64,000 bases of DNA from Marivivens sp. (GTDB lineage Bacteria > Pseudomonadota > Alphaproteobacteria > Rhodobacterales > Rhodobacteraceae), in assembly GCA_024642115.1 (NCBI GenBank), contig JAHEBU010000007.1, forward strand, positions 62,001-126,000, written 5' to 3'. The translations under genes and the position numbers were made by a program. Below the pieces are notes generated by a model. The model saw only the letters and a list, made by a program, of their open reading frames with translations, did no database searches and was not told where the DNA came from. Positions 1 to 7,958 of this stretch are shown here, one piece after another (position 1 is the stretch's first letter; each line of letters starts with the position of its first letter).

Positions 1-353
1 CGTGGCTTGATATGCCGGTGGGTGCCGGTGTCGGTGACGACGGGGGTCGCGCAGAACGGACATTCGGTGGCCTGCACGGTTTCCGAAATTTCGACCTGCG
101 CCCCGCAGTTGGGGCAGGACAGGACGCGCGTCGTCTCGATCTCGGCTTCGGGGAGCTGGTTTGCGATGGCCGCCTTGAAATCCAGTTCGCGGATGGCCGT
201 GCCTGCGTAGCTGGTCGAGGCGATGGCCTGAGTGTTGCCGCAATGATCGCAGATCATCTGGTTCTGACCGGGATCGAACCGCATGTCCGCCCCGCATTGA
301 TCGCAGGGGAAATGGTGTTCTTCCTGAACGGGGGCGGGGTCCAAGGTTTCCAT
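1..353 (-). CDS. double zinc-ribbon protein (3' end beyond window edge)
   Basis: The first 117 residues are visible and the reading frame is still open at base 1, so the C-terminus is missing. Four CxxC knuckles at residues 17/20, 35/38, 80/83 and 98/101 make two zinc ribbons of the kind annotated as TFIIB-like or primosomal-N'-like. The gene is the last visible member of the leftward operon that contains the SPFH/GYF protein. A zinc-ribbon protein next to an SPFH protein recalls YdjG and YdjI of the Bacillus pspA operon, where the ribbon precedes membrane helices. Whether helices follow here cannot be seen. The product may bind a partner at the membrane; that role is inferred. The start is the ATG nine bases upstream-adjacent to the b561-like gene end. 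Confidence 0.8.
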   Translation of the reverse strand, partial: METLDPAPVQEEHHFPCDQCGADMRFDPGQNQMICDHCGNTQAIASTSYAGTAIRELDFKAAIANQLPEAEIETTRVLSCPNCGAQVEISETVQATECPFCATPVVTDTGTHRHIKP

Positions 354-361
354 GATCGCCT

Positions 362-784
362 TTACAGGTATTTGTGCCAGATCCGGGGCGTCATCATCCG
401 CAGCGCCCCGTCATACAGGGTTGTGTGCCGCCAGAGGTGAAAGATGGCGTGAAACGTGCTGGCCACGAGCAGAACCAACAGGGAATTCCAAGCCATGTCG
501 AGGGTGGTGAGGTTCAAAAGAGCGCCGAGGTTGAGCGCCACGGCGATGCCCAGCACCGCATACATACCCCTGTGCATCCACGGATAGGCGGCGCGGGCCG
601 CCCCGGTCAGTTTCGGTCCCGGCTTGCCCAGCAATCCCTTGACCAGCGCCAGCCCGACCCAGACCGCGCCAAAGACCACGAAGGTCCAGCGCAGGGCAGG
701 GGCTGCCGAGCCGCCCTTGATCATGGCCAGCACCAGCATCAGCGTGCCCCAGTGGAGCAGGATCGTCAGCCCGCGCCGGGTCAT
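362..784 (-). CDS. cytochrome b561-like membrane protein
   Basis: This 140-residue protein has about four hydrophobic segments. Histidines at residues 11, 71, 112, 116 and 120 lie in or next to the helices, as expected for the small cytochrome b561/b6-like membrane family that binds haem. If that assignment is right, it would pass electrons across the inner membrane or form a simple membrane anchor. The start lies one base after the stop of the SPFH gene, so the two are co-transcribed and probably translationally coupled. The family assignment rests on hydrophobicity and histidine placement only, so haem binding is an inference. Confidence 0.6.
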   Translation of the reverse strand: MTRRGLTILLHWGTLMLVLAMIKGGSAAPALRWTFVVFGAVWVGLALVKGLLGKPGPKLTGAARAAYPWMHRGMYAVLGIAVALNLGALLNLTTLDMAWNSLLVLLVASTFHAIFHLWRHTTLYDGALRMMTPRIWHKYL

Positions 785-785
785 G

Positions 786-1913
786 TCAGTTTGCCGGGGC
801 CGGCGGCGGCGGCGGGGGCATCACTGTGAAAAGCTGCGCCAGTTCAGGGATCTCCTCGGCCTGTTTCCAGCCGTCTTGTCCGGCGGTCCAGACCATGCTG
901 TCGCGGGCAACTTCGCCCCGGCCAACCATCTGGCCCATCGTGGCACGGGAAAACGGGCCGGTGGTCTGGCCGTTGCTGGCGATGTGCCAGACCCGTTCGA
1001 CGGGCGGGGGTGGGGGCGGCACGGGGGCAGCGGGTTGGGGCGGGACGGCGCCCCAAGGTCCCTCCTGGGTCATCTGGTTGGCCATCGCCATCCCCATCCC
1101 CATGCCAAGACCCGCGCCCATGCCGCCGCCCCCATTAGGGTTGGCGGCGGCGGCCGTCATCGCCTCGGCCGCGGAATACTGGGTGAACTTGTTCAGATCG
1201 CCCGCGATGCCCATCGACGTGCGCTTGTCCAGCGCGGCCTCGACTGCTTCGGGCAGGCTGATGTTTTCGATGTAAAGTTCGGGGATTGTGATGCCGTAGG
1301 CTGTGATAGTGGGGGCGATGGCCGTGGCGATCAGTTTGCCCACGCTTTCGGTGTTGGCGGCCATGTCGAGCACGGGGATATTGGCCGATGCGATGGCCTG
1401 CGAAAACTGCTGCACGATGATGTTGCGGATCTGAAAGCTGATCTCGTCCATTGTGAATTCGCCGTCTGTGCCGACGATTTCCTTCATGAACACGGCCGGA
1501 TCGGCGACCTTGACCGTGTAGGTGCCAAAGGCGCGAATGCGGGTCGGCCCGAATTCGGGGTCGCGCAGCATGATCGGGTTCTTGGTGCCCCATTTGAGGT
1601 CGGAAAACCGGGTGGTGTTGATAAAGTAGATTTCGGATTTGAACGGCGATTTGAACCCGTGGTCCCAATGTTGAAGCGAGGTCATGATCGGCATGTTGTT
1701 CGTTTCGAGCATGTAAAGCCCGGGGGTGAACACGTCGGCCAGTTGCCCTTCGTGGATGAACACGGCGGCCTGCCCTTCGCGCACGGTCAGCTTGGCCCCG
1801 TATTTGATTTCATGCCCTTCGCGTTCAAACCGCCAGACCATCGTGTCGCGGGTGTCGTCCGTCCATTCGATGACGTCGATGAACTGGCCGGAGAGAAAGT
1901 CGAGAATACCCAT
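786..1913 (-). CDS. SPFH-domain protein with C-terminal GYF domain (YdjI-like)
   Basis: The 375-residue product begins with an SPFH/band-7 region (about 25-240) of the YdjI or virion-core-protein type. A glycine/methionine-rich linker (about 255-290) and a proline-rich stretch follow. Residues about 305-355 form a GYF_2 domain, recognised by the W-H-x-A and GPF motifs and the closing W-K-x-A, and a proline tail ends the protein. SPFH proteins build membrane-associated scaffolds, and GYF domains bind proline-rich peptides. The protein's own tail or the proline-rich DUF2927 lipoprotein upstream could be ligands, which is inference. There is no transmembrane helix, so membrane recruitment would need a partner such as the zinc-ribbon or b561-like neighbour. 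Confidence 0.82.
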   Translation of the reverse strand: MGILDFLSGQFIDVIEWTDDTRDTMVWRFEREGHEIKYGAKLTVREGQAAVFIHEGQLADVFTPGLYMLETNNMPIMTSLQHWDHGFKSPFKSEIYFINTTRFSDLKWGTKNPIMLRDPEFGPTRIRAFGTYTVKVADPAVFMKEIVGTDGEFTMDEISFQIRNIIVQQFSQAIASANIPVLDMAANTESVGKLIATAIAPTITAYGITIPELYIENISLPEAVEAALDKRTSMGIAGDLNKFTQYSAAEAMTAAAANPNGGGGMGAGLGMGMGMAMANQMTQEGPWGAVPPQPAAPVPPPPPPVERVWHIASNGQTTGPFSRATMGQMVGRGEVARDSMVWTAGQDGWKQAEEIPELAQLFTVMPPPPPPAPAN

Positions 1914-1936
1914 GGTCAGGCTCCTTGAGGCTGAGG

Positions 1937-2917
1937 TTAGCTTCGGGCGGCAGTCCCCATCAACTCGCGGGCGATGACGCGCGCGATGGGGGCGGCTTGG
2001 GCGGCGGACATGCCGGTGTGCAGGCGGGGATCGTAGAGCATTTTGAGCAGGAGTTCATCATGCGTGGTGAGCAGCCCGAATTCCTCGTCGTCGTTGAAGA
2101 TGGAGGGCCGGGCCTGCGGGCTGTCGTTGGCAAGCCCCATTCCCTGCGCCAGTTCTTCGTGGATGCAGGACACGCGCATGAGGTCGGGGTGTTCGCCGCG
2201 GATGATGGCGATGGCTGTGGCGTAGCTGCTCGAGGTGCCGTCGGTAAAGGTGATGACGACGCAGAGTTGATCCTTGGGCAGGGTCTGAAAAGTGCGGATC
2301 GACCCCGCATCAATCCCCGGCACCAGCGACCGCAGCAGCGGTTCGGAATTACGCCGCTCGTCCTCGTTCAGGAACAGCACGAAATAGTTGGGCCTGTCGT
2401 CGGTTTGGGCGATGGGCACCCCGGTCAGGCGTGACAAACGGGCCGCAAAGGTTGCGACCGACGCCCTGTCGCGGCTGCGCTGTGCTATTGGGATCGTTGG
2501 GCCAAACTGGACTGACATTCGGATCGGCTGGTCCCACCGGTGCAGGCTGGTCAGCACGGGCAGGGCGCGCAGATCCTCGCCCGATCCCGTATATTCGTCA
2601 TAAAGCGCGATGCGCACGAAATTCCGGGCAAGTTGGGTGTCGGTAAAGGGCGTGTCCGGCCCGCCGCCATCGCCGCGCATCAGCCCCTGTTCAAGAAGGG
2701 TATTCTGTAGCCGGGCATAGTAATCAACAAGGGTCTGACTTTCCGCCGACCGGGGAGGGGCGACGGGGGGAGCAACCGGGCGGGGTGGAGCCGGGGCCAC
2801 GACGGGCATCGCGGGATCGACAGGCGGCGGGGGCGGCTGCACGCAGCCGGTCAGGGCAAGGCCGGCCATCCCGACCAGCCCGCCCCAGACCCCGCGCCGC
2901 AGCCCCCCGGTCCCCAT
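1937..2917 (-). CDS. DUF2927 family lipoprotein
   Basis: A signal peptide ends in a lipobox (LTGC, cysteine at about residue 25). A proline-rich segment follows (about 28-55), then a DUF2927 domain that fills most of the remaining 326 residues. The mature protein is therefore predicted to be lipid-anchored in the periplasm. DUF2927 proteins are common in Rhodobacteraceae and have no established reaction; a metalloprotease-like fold has been suggested for related families, but I cannot support a catalytic claim. The gene starts 6 bases after the TelA-like gene and sits 23 bases before the SPFH gene, so it is an integral member of this operon. Confidence 0.8.
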   Translation of the reverse strand: MGTGGLRRGVWGGLVGMAGLALTGCVQPPPPPVDPAMPVVAPAPPRPVAPPVAPPRSAESQTLVDYYARLQNTLLEQGLMRGDGGGPDTPFTDTQLARNFVRIALYDEYTGSGEDLRALPVLTSLHRWDQPIRMSVQFGPTIPIAQRSRDRASVATFAARLSRLTGVPIAQTDDRPNYFVLFLNEDERRNSEPLLRSLVPGIDAGSIRTFQTLPKDQLCVVITFTDGTSSSYATAIAIIRGEHPDLMRVSCIHEELAQGMGLANDSPQARPSIFNDDEEFGLLTTHDELLLKMLYDPRLHTGMSAAQAAPIARVIARELMGTAARS

Positions 2918-2923
2918 CTGTCG

Positions 2924-4120
2924 TCAGGCGCCCGTCGCCGTTCCGACATTGGCGCCGGTGCCGGTCGCCCGCGCCTTGGCCGAGGCGAGCGTATCCTTGA
3001 GGTCATGCTCCATCTTGCGCAGGTCCTCTTCGGCGGCGGCACGCTTGCGCTTGCCCTCGTCGGCGATCTGAAGGCTTTCGTTGATGGTGGCGATCAGGTC
3101 GGCGTTGGCCTGCTTGACGGCCTCGATGTCGAACACGCCACGCTCCATTTCCGTGCGGATGACGGTGTTGGCCTCGCGCAGGTTCTTGGCGTTGGCGGTA
3201 AGCAGTTCGTTGGTCAGATCGTTGGCCGCACGGACAGCCCCAGCCGCCTCGGACGAGCGTTGGATCGTGACGGCCTGCGCCAGTTGGGTTTCCCATAGCG
3301 GCACGGTGTTGACCAAGGTCGAGTTGATCTTGGTTACCAGCGATTTGTCATTTTCCTGAACCAGCCGGATCGACGGCAGCGATTGCATCGTCACCTGCCG
3401 GGTGAGTTTGAGGTCATGCACCCGCCGTTCCAGATCATCACGGGCCGAGCGCATGTCGCGCAGTTCCTGCGCGCGCATCACACCCTGATCTTCGGGGGCG
3501 GCGGCAACTTCGGCCTCTTTGGCGGGGATCGTCTTGGTGTCGAGTTCGGCCAGCTTGGCCTCTCCGGCCGCGATATAGAGCGCCAGTTCGTCGTAGAATT
3601 TCAGGGTCCGGTCATAGAGGATATCAAGGCTTTCGATGTCCTTGAGCAGGACATGTTCATGCTTGAGAAGGTCATCGGTGATCTTGTCGATCTGGCCCTG
3701 CACATTCTCGAACCGGGCGACGAATTTGGCCATCGGGGCGGCGCGGCCCAGCAGGCGTTCCCACCAGCTTTGCTTGCGCCGCACGTCCAGTTCGCTGACC
3801 GAAAAGCCGCGGATGGTGCTGACGATATCGCGCAGGCTGTCACCGGCGGGGCCGACATCCTTGTTCTGGACGCCTTGCAGCATGGCCTGGCTGATTTCCT
3901 GCAACCCGGCCTGCGCACCCGACCCAAAGGCCACGATGGACTGGGTGTCGCGCAGGTCGATTTCGGCCATGCGCCTGGTGATTTCGGCGCTGGTGGGCGC
4001 GTCGGCTGCGGCCAGCGGGACCACCGCATTGGCCGGGGCCGGTTCGGGCAGAATCACGGCGGTGATCTTTTCCACCTGGGCAAGGCTGGCGGCAGCCTGA
4101 TCGCGGATCGTGTCGGTCAT
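2924..4120 (-). CDS. TelA-family toxic anion resistance protein
   Basis: The 398-residue, largely helical, charged protein matches the TelA/KlaA family along its length, with extended coiled-coil stretches (about 140-290) and a lysine/arginine-rich tail. Family members are linked to tellurite and other envelope stress, but no enzyme activity is established. It has no signal peptide or membrane helix and so is cytoplasmic. It lies 30 bases after an XpaC-like gene, a pairing seen repeatedly in bacteria that suggests the two proteins act together. The GTC-terminated leader upstream holds a plausible ribosome site (gagaggga). Confidence in family is high and in function low. Confidence 0.85.
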   Translation of the reverse strand: MTDTIRDQAAASLAQVEKITAVILPEPAPANAVVPLAAADAPTSAEITRRMAEIDLRDTQSIVAFGSGAQAGLQEISQAMLQGVQNKDVGPAGDSLRDIVSTIRGFSVSELDVRRKQSWWERLLGRAAPMAKFVARFENVQGQIDKITDDLLKHEHVLLKDIESLDILYDRTLKFYDELALYIAAGEAKLAELDTKTIPAKEAEVAAAPEDQGVMRAQELRDMRSARDDLERRVHDLKLTRQVTMQSLPSIRLVQENDKSLVTKINSTLVNTVPLWETQLAQAVTIQRSSEAAGAVRAANDLTNELLTANAKNLREANTVIRTEMERGVFDIEAVKQANADLIATINESLQIADEGKRKRAAAEEDLRKMEHDLKDTLASAKARATGTGANVGTATGA

Positions 4121-4150
4121 GTCTGTTCCCTCTCGTTACTCGGGGCCAAG

Positions 4151-5032
4151 TTATTCTGGCTTGACGCCCTCTTGCTGCAAGCGTTCGCGCAGCACCTTGA
4201 TTTCGATATCCATGTCCGTCCGGCCATCTTGGAGCAGCTTGGCGGTCATGGCGGTGAAATTGGTTTCCAGATCGGACAGCAGCGCCTCGTAATCCGCCCG
4301 CGCACTTGCGTCCTTGGTGCGTTTGTAAAGGTCGGCGAATTTGACCGTCGCGTCACGGGCGCCCATCAGATAGACGCCCAGATATTTCCGCGCCCCGGTC
4401 AGGTCGCGGGGGTCCTCTTCGACTGTGCGGATCATCTTGCGCGCCTCGGCCTGAAAGGCGGCGACGCGGGATTCCAGCGGGCGGTCGCCCATGGTTTCGA
4501 CCTGCACCTTCATTGCGGCCAGATAGGCCTCGGCCTCGGTCACGACGCGGGCAACGCGGTCCTGCTGGAACGTGTCGATGCCGTCGATCATCTTGTCCTT
4601 CAAGGGGTCGATGCCAAAGGCAGCCACATGCAGGGCGGCGGCGGCCAGCCCGTACAGAATCGATCCCACCATCCCGCTGTCGCCGGTAAAGGCGGCAAGG
4701 CCGATGCCGATCCCGGTCAGGACCGAGGCGATCATCTTGCGCGGAAGGGCGGGCCTGCGGGCGACCTTGCGTGCATCATAGGCCGCCGTGGCCCTGAGCC
4801 CGTCGCGCAAGAGCCATGCCGCCAGCGTCAGAACCGCCCCGCCGACCAAAGCCGTGACTAAGGTCACCGGCCCGTTTCCAAGCGAGGTAAAGACAAGGAT
4901 CAGGCCGGGCATGAACAGGATATTGGCCCGCGCCCCCGCCGCATCGACGATCCGGTCGTCAACGGGTTCCGGGGCCGCATCACCCGTCTGACCCTTGGGG
5001 CTGTATTTGCCGCCAAACCGTTCGGCCATCAC
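4151..5032 (-). CDS. XpaC-like 5-bromo-4-chloroindolyl phosphate hydrolysis family protein
   Basis: This 293-residue protein has two hydrophobic hairpins near the N-terminus (about 35-80 and 105-140) followed by a charged helical cytoplasmic domain. That is the layout of the XpaC/YceH-associated family that accompanies TelA. The family name comes from an indirect phosphatase phenotype in Bacillus and no phosphatase motif is visible, so the enzymatic name should not be taken literally. The start codon overlaps the stop of the small membrane protein upstream by 4 bases (ATGA), which points to coupled translation. It is probably a membrane partner of the TelA-like protein, by inference from neighbourhood. 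Confidence 0.82.
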   Translation of the reverse strand: MMAERFGGKYSPKGQTGDAAPEPVDDRIVDAAGARANILFMPGLILVFTSLGNGPVTLVTALVGGAVLTLAAWLLRDGLRATAAYDARKVARRPALPRKMIASVLTGIGIGLAAFTGDSGMVGSILYGLAAAALHVAAFGIDPLKDKMIDGIDTFQQDRVARVVTEAEAYLAAMKVQVETMGDRPLESRVAAFQAEARKMIRTVEEDPRDLTGARKYLGVYLMGARDATVKFADLYKRTKDASARADYEALLSDLETNFTAMTAKLLQDGRTDMDIEIKVLRERLQQEGVKPE

Positions 5033-5238
5033 GCGGCCCCCAACCAGCCCGCGCAGACCCCGACCATCAGGATGACCAGCAGGATATAGGCAACGTTACG
5101 GAACGCATCAGGCATCGAGGTCAGTTCTTTCGTCGTGGCCGAAACGACCTGTCCGGCCGAGCGCATCGCCATCATCACCGAAGCCAGTGCAATCGCGACG
5201 GCCGCCACCAGCAGGAAAAAGAGGATCAGCCGAGCCAT
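5029..5238 (-). CDS. small two-helix membrane protein
   Basis: The 69-residue product is almost entirely two hydrophobic segments (about 3-25 and 48-67) joined by a short polar loop, so it should be an inner-membrane hairpin. It is the first gene of the leftward operon and overlaps the XpaC-like gene by 4 bases. I do not recognise a family. Its place and coupling to the XpaC-like gene suggest a subunit or membrane anchor of the same assembly. A start-proximal ribosome site is not strong, but the overlap supports translation. The 115 bases upstream to the pseudouridine synthase must carry the operon promoter. Confidence 0.65.
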   Translation of the reverse strand: MARLILFFLLVAAVAIALASVMMAMRSAGQVVSATTKELTSMPDAFRNVAYILLVILMVGVCAGWLGAA

Positions 5239-5354
5239 GTGTCATCTCGTCCCCATAAGGGTATTTGTTAACGTCAAGTGACGCAATCGCCCGATTTGGC
5301 GGGAAATTGGTCACGATAGCCAAGATGGAGGGCCACCGGACCTATCGCAAGGGT

Positions 5355-6416
5355 TCACTTTGGCCGGTTTTTCCCCCCTTGCGGGTCGCTGCGGGTGCTG
5401 ACGGGCCGCTTTTTGGGCGGTTTGCGTTTAATGGCGGGGGCCGCCTCGGCTTCGGCCTGCGGTTTGGGCGGGCCGCGCCGGACCGGCTTGGCGGCAGGTT
5501 TGGGGCCGGTGGCCGCCGTTCGCGCCGCCTTGGTCACGATCCGCGCCGTGCCGCCACCGCGCACAATGGGCCGGTCGGTTTTGGGGCGGTCGGTTTTGGG
5601 GCCGTCAGATTTGGGGCGGTCGGATTTGGGCACGGCGGTGGCCGTCTTGCGGGTTCGTTGGGGGCGGGGTTTGTCGGTGTCTTCGGCGACCAGACCCAAC
5701 TGGTCGCGGATGACGCGGGCCTTGATCTCCTCGACCTCGCCCGCGCCCAGATTGCCCAGTTGGAACGGGCCATAGGATACCCGGATCAGCCGGTTCACGG
5801 TGACGTTGATCGCCTCCATCGCCCGCCTGATCTCGCGGTTCTTACCTTCGCGGAGCGACACGGTCAGCCACGCGTTGGCCCCCTGTTGCCGGTCAAAGGT
5901 CACCAGCATGGGCTGGTAGGTCAGCCCGTCCACGGTGATCCCCTTGCGGAGTTTGTCTAGGTTGTCCTCGGACACCGACCCGTTGATCCGCACCCGGTAG
6001 CGGCGGAGCCACCCGGTCGAGGGGAGTTCGAGCCGCCGCTTGACCTCGCCATCGTTGGTGAGCAGCAGCAGCCCTTCGGAATTGAGGTCGAGGCGGCCGA
6101 CAGACATCACGCGGGGCATGTCTTCGGGCAGGGCAGCAAAGACGGTGGGGCGGTCCTTTTCGTCGCGCTCGGTGGTCACCAACCCAGCTGGTTTGTGATA
6201 GAGCCAGATGCGGGGCGGGTCGGGTTCACCCACCAGCTTGCCATCGACGGCGATCCGGTCCTTGGGCTGGATGTTCAGGGCGGGGCTGTCGATCACCTTG
6301 CCATTCACGGAGACGCGGCCTTCGGCGATCATGCGTTCGGCCTCGCGGCGGGAGGCGATGCCGGCGCGGGACAGGACTTTGGCGATGCGGTCGCCTTCGG
6401 GGGTGTTTTCGGTCAT
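5355..6416 (-). CDS. rluB: 23S rRNA pseudouridine synthase, RluB/RsuA family, with long basic tail
   Basis: An S4 RNA-binding domain (about 10-55) precedes a pseudouridine synthase domain whose catalytic motif GRLDLNSEGLL places the catalytic aspartate at residue 110. The family isomerises uridine to pseudouridine in large-subunit rRNA, at the position equivalent to U2605 for RluB. The catalytic part ends near residue 245. The remaining 100 or so residues are a low-complexity lysine/arginine/proline tail that includes four pentapeptide repeats P-K-S/T-D-R/G. Such tails are common in high-GC alphaproteobacterial members and probably aid RNA binding. The gene is divergent from tadA with a 71-base shared promoter region. 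RluE or RsuA specificity cannot be excluded. Confidence 0.85.
   Translation of the reverse strand: MTENTPEGDRIAKVLSRAGIASRREAERMIAEGRVSVNGKVIDSPALNIQPKDRIAVDGKLVGEPDPPRIWLYHKPAGLVTTERDEKDRPTVFAALPEDMPRVMSVGRLDLNSEGLLLLTNDGEVKRRLELPSTGWLRRYRVRINGSVSEDNLDKLRKGITVDGLTYQPMLVTFDRQQGANAWLTVSLREGKNREIRRAMEAINVTVNRLIRVSYGPFQLGNLGAGEVEEIKARVIRDQLGLVAEDTDKPRPQRTRKTATAVPKSDRPKSDGPKTDRPKTDRPIVRGGGTARIVTKAARTAATGPKPAAKPVRRGPPKPQAEAEAAPAIKRKPPKKRPVSTRSDPQGGKNRPK
5573..5632. repeat. four tandem 15-base units coding for P-K-S/T-D-R/G
   Basis: Four consecutive 15-base units (starting at 5573, 5588, 5603 and 5618) differ at only a few positions. Units one and two are identical. They lie in the basic tail of the pseudouridine synthase and keep the reading frame, so gain or loss of a unit changes the tail by five residues. 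Confidence 0.85.
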
Positions 6417-6487
6417 GGTTTGTCATGCCTGATGGACGGGCCGGGCGCAACGGCTTGTAAGGGCCGGGCAGTTGGGGAAAATGGGCC

Positions 6488-6937
6488 ATGTTTCGCACAT
6501 TCATGGATATCGCGCTGGAGGAGGCGCGGGCAGCGGCAGCGCGCGGCGAGGTTCCGGTGGGGGCGGTCGTCGTGCGGGACGGGGCCGTGGTGGCCCGGGC
6601 AGGCAACCGGACGCGGGAACTGGCCGATCCGACGGCGCATGCTGAGGTGCTGGCGATCCGCGAGGCCTGCCGTCTGGCGGGGTCAGAGCGGTTGGTCGGG
6701 CATGATCTGTATGTGACGCTGGAGCCCTGCCCGATGTGTGCGGCGGCGATCGGGTTTTCGCGGATATCGCGGCTCTATTATGGGGCGTCTGACCCGAAAT
6801 CGGGCGGGCTGGGGCAGGGGCCCCGGATCTTCGCGCACCCCCAGTGCCACCATGTCCCCGAGGTCTATGAAGGGATCGGGGGAGAGGAAGCAGCAGAGCT
6901 TCTGAAGGCTTTTTTTGGGGGGCTGAGAGGGGAGTGA
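6488..6937 (+). CDS. tadA: tRNA adenosine(34) deaminase TadA
   Basis: The 149-residue protein is a cytidine/deoxycytidylate-deaminase fold enzyme with the zinc site H51-A-E53 and P80-C81-P-M-C84. It converts the wobble adenosine of tRNA-Arg(ACG) to inosine in the cytoplasm. Length and motifs agree with bacterial TadA. The gene is transcribed away from the pseudouridine synthase, so two RNA-modification enzymes share one divergent promoter region. The chosen ATG is the first one after the gap and gives the standard N-terminus; the region just upstream has only a weak ribosome site (ggggaaaatggg). Confidence 0.93.
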   Translation: MFRTFMDIALEEARAAAARGEVPVGAVVVRDGAVVARAGNRTRELADPTAHAEVLAIREACRLAGSERLVGHDLYVTLEPCPMCAAAIGFSRISRLYYGASDPKSGGLGQGPRIFAHPQCHHVPEVYEGIGGEEAAELLKAFFGGLRGE

Positions 6938-7248
6938 GATAGGGCGTTTATGCGTGAACAGGATGCATGTCATTGATATTATAAAATAATTACGATAGAA
7001 GATTCCAGCCTCTGGGGCCGGGCTATACTGGCAGGACCCTGAGATATTGAGGTGAGCGCACCGGAATTTTGGCCAAAGGACTTTTTGTCTTTGACGCTGC
7101 AACGCGACCTGATCGCCGAATTGGTAGAGGAGAGGTCAGTCGTTTGGTCATACCTGAAAAACTTGTTTTCGACCGGGTATGTGCTGTCTAAGAGGACGGT
7201 GACATCCTTGGCCATGTGCCGGGAACTACAGCGAAAGTGCGTTGAAAA
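6938..7248. other. lower-GC intergenic stretch with a possible small gene
   Basis: This stretch between tadA and the FkbM gene is visibly richer in A and T than its surroundings, especially 6960-7005 (runs such as ttataaaataatt). It contains the possible small coding region listed separately at 7052-7252. I see no terminal repeats, transposase remnant or tRNA. The composition suggests that this piece and the FkbM gene entered together. Confidence 0.6.
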
Positions 7249-7252
7249 ATGA
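7052..7252 (+). CDS. possible small protein coupled to the FkbM gene
   Basis: A GTG-started frame of 66 residues runs into the FkbM gene with a 4-base ATGA overlap, the arrangement usual for coupled translation. Composition is low GC like the FkbM gene. The product is charged, without membrane segment or recognisable domain. The ribosome site is poor and partly overlaps the start (ttgaggtg). The overlap is the only real support; it could equally be a chance open frame in the leader. Confidence 0.35.
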   Translation: MSAPEFWPKDFLSLTLQRDLIAELVEERSVVWSYLKNLFSTGYVLSKRTVTSLAMCRELQRKCVEK

Positions 7253-7926
7253 AGAAGTTTGGCAATCATTGGGTACCTGATGCGGATGCGAGGGGGCGCC
7301 GCAATCGGCAGAAGCTGGAGCGCATGTATGTGCTTGAAGATGGCTCTGCCAAGCCATTGCACATTGCGCTGGACGCGATACGGTCAGACCGTTCCGCGCC
7401 ACAGATGAGTGAGCGCATTGCAATTGACGCTGGCGCTAATGTCGGTTCGTACACGCGGCTTTTGGCCGAAACCTATTCACGAGTTTACTCGTTCGAGCCC
7501 TCCCCGGATACTTTCGCCTGCCTGGAGCGTAATGTGTACGAGTGGGGCCATTACCCAAAAGTGCGCCTCTACAATGCGGCGGTTGGTGATGTCCGGTCCT
7601 ATGTGAGTATGGGCCGATCTTTTGGGCGTCTGTCGATAACCAGCAGGGTGAAAGGGTCCGGATCGATTCCTGCCATTCCGCTGGACAGCCTTGGATTGCA
7701 GAACGTGGGATTCTTGAAGCTGGATGTCGAGGGCTTTGAGCTCAAAGCCTTGATCGGGGCTACACACCTGCTGCGGGAGTCGAGGCCGTATGTTTTTATG
7801 GAAGTGAAGCCAGCGGAAGAAGAGGTTTCAGACAACCCCTATGCCGCGGAAAATCACCTGCTGGCATTGGGTTATGAGATGATGTTGGAAGCCGGCATCA
7901 ATCGGTTGTTCCGTCCAGGAACCTGA
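7249..7926 (+). CDS. FkbM family SAM-dependent methyltransferase
   Basis: This 225-residue protein has the SAM-binding glycine motif D60-A-G-A-N-V-G66, an acidic motif at F-E-P-S-P (about 83-87) and the late motif K-L-D-V-E-G typical of FkbM methyltransferases. The family O-methylates sugars, polyketides or other small molecules and is frequent in polysaccharide loci. No glycosyltransferase or other surface-sugar gene is nearby, so the substrate is unknown. Codon use is visibly less GC-rich than in neighbours (many third-position A and T), a sign of recent acquisition. The start overlaps the stop of the possible small gene upstream. Confidence 0.82.
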   Translation: MKKFGNHWVPDADARGRRNRQKLERMYVLEDGSAKPLHIALDAIRSDRSAPQMSERIAIDAGANVGSYTRLLAETYSRVYSFEPSPDTFACLERNVYEWGHYPKVRLYNAAVGDVRSYVSMGRSFGRLSITSRVKGSGSIPAIPLDSLGLQNVGFLKLDVEGFELKALIGATHLLRESRPYVFMEVKPAEEEVSDNPYAAENHLLALGYEMMLEAGINRLFRPGT

Positions 7927-7958
7927 CTGTCGGTCACTGGACGGAGAGGAGTTTCCGG

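Noticed and set aside
3383-4861. A 492-residue open frame on the plus strand.
   Set aside because: It is antisense to the TelA- and XpaC-like genes, which have clear family matches.
7249-7926. Part of a surface-polysaccharide locus.
   Set aside because: No glycosyltransferase, flippase or sugar-nucleotide gene is nearby; FkbM alone does not support it.
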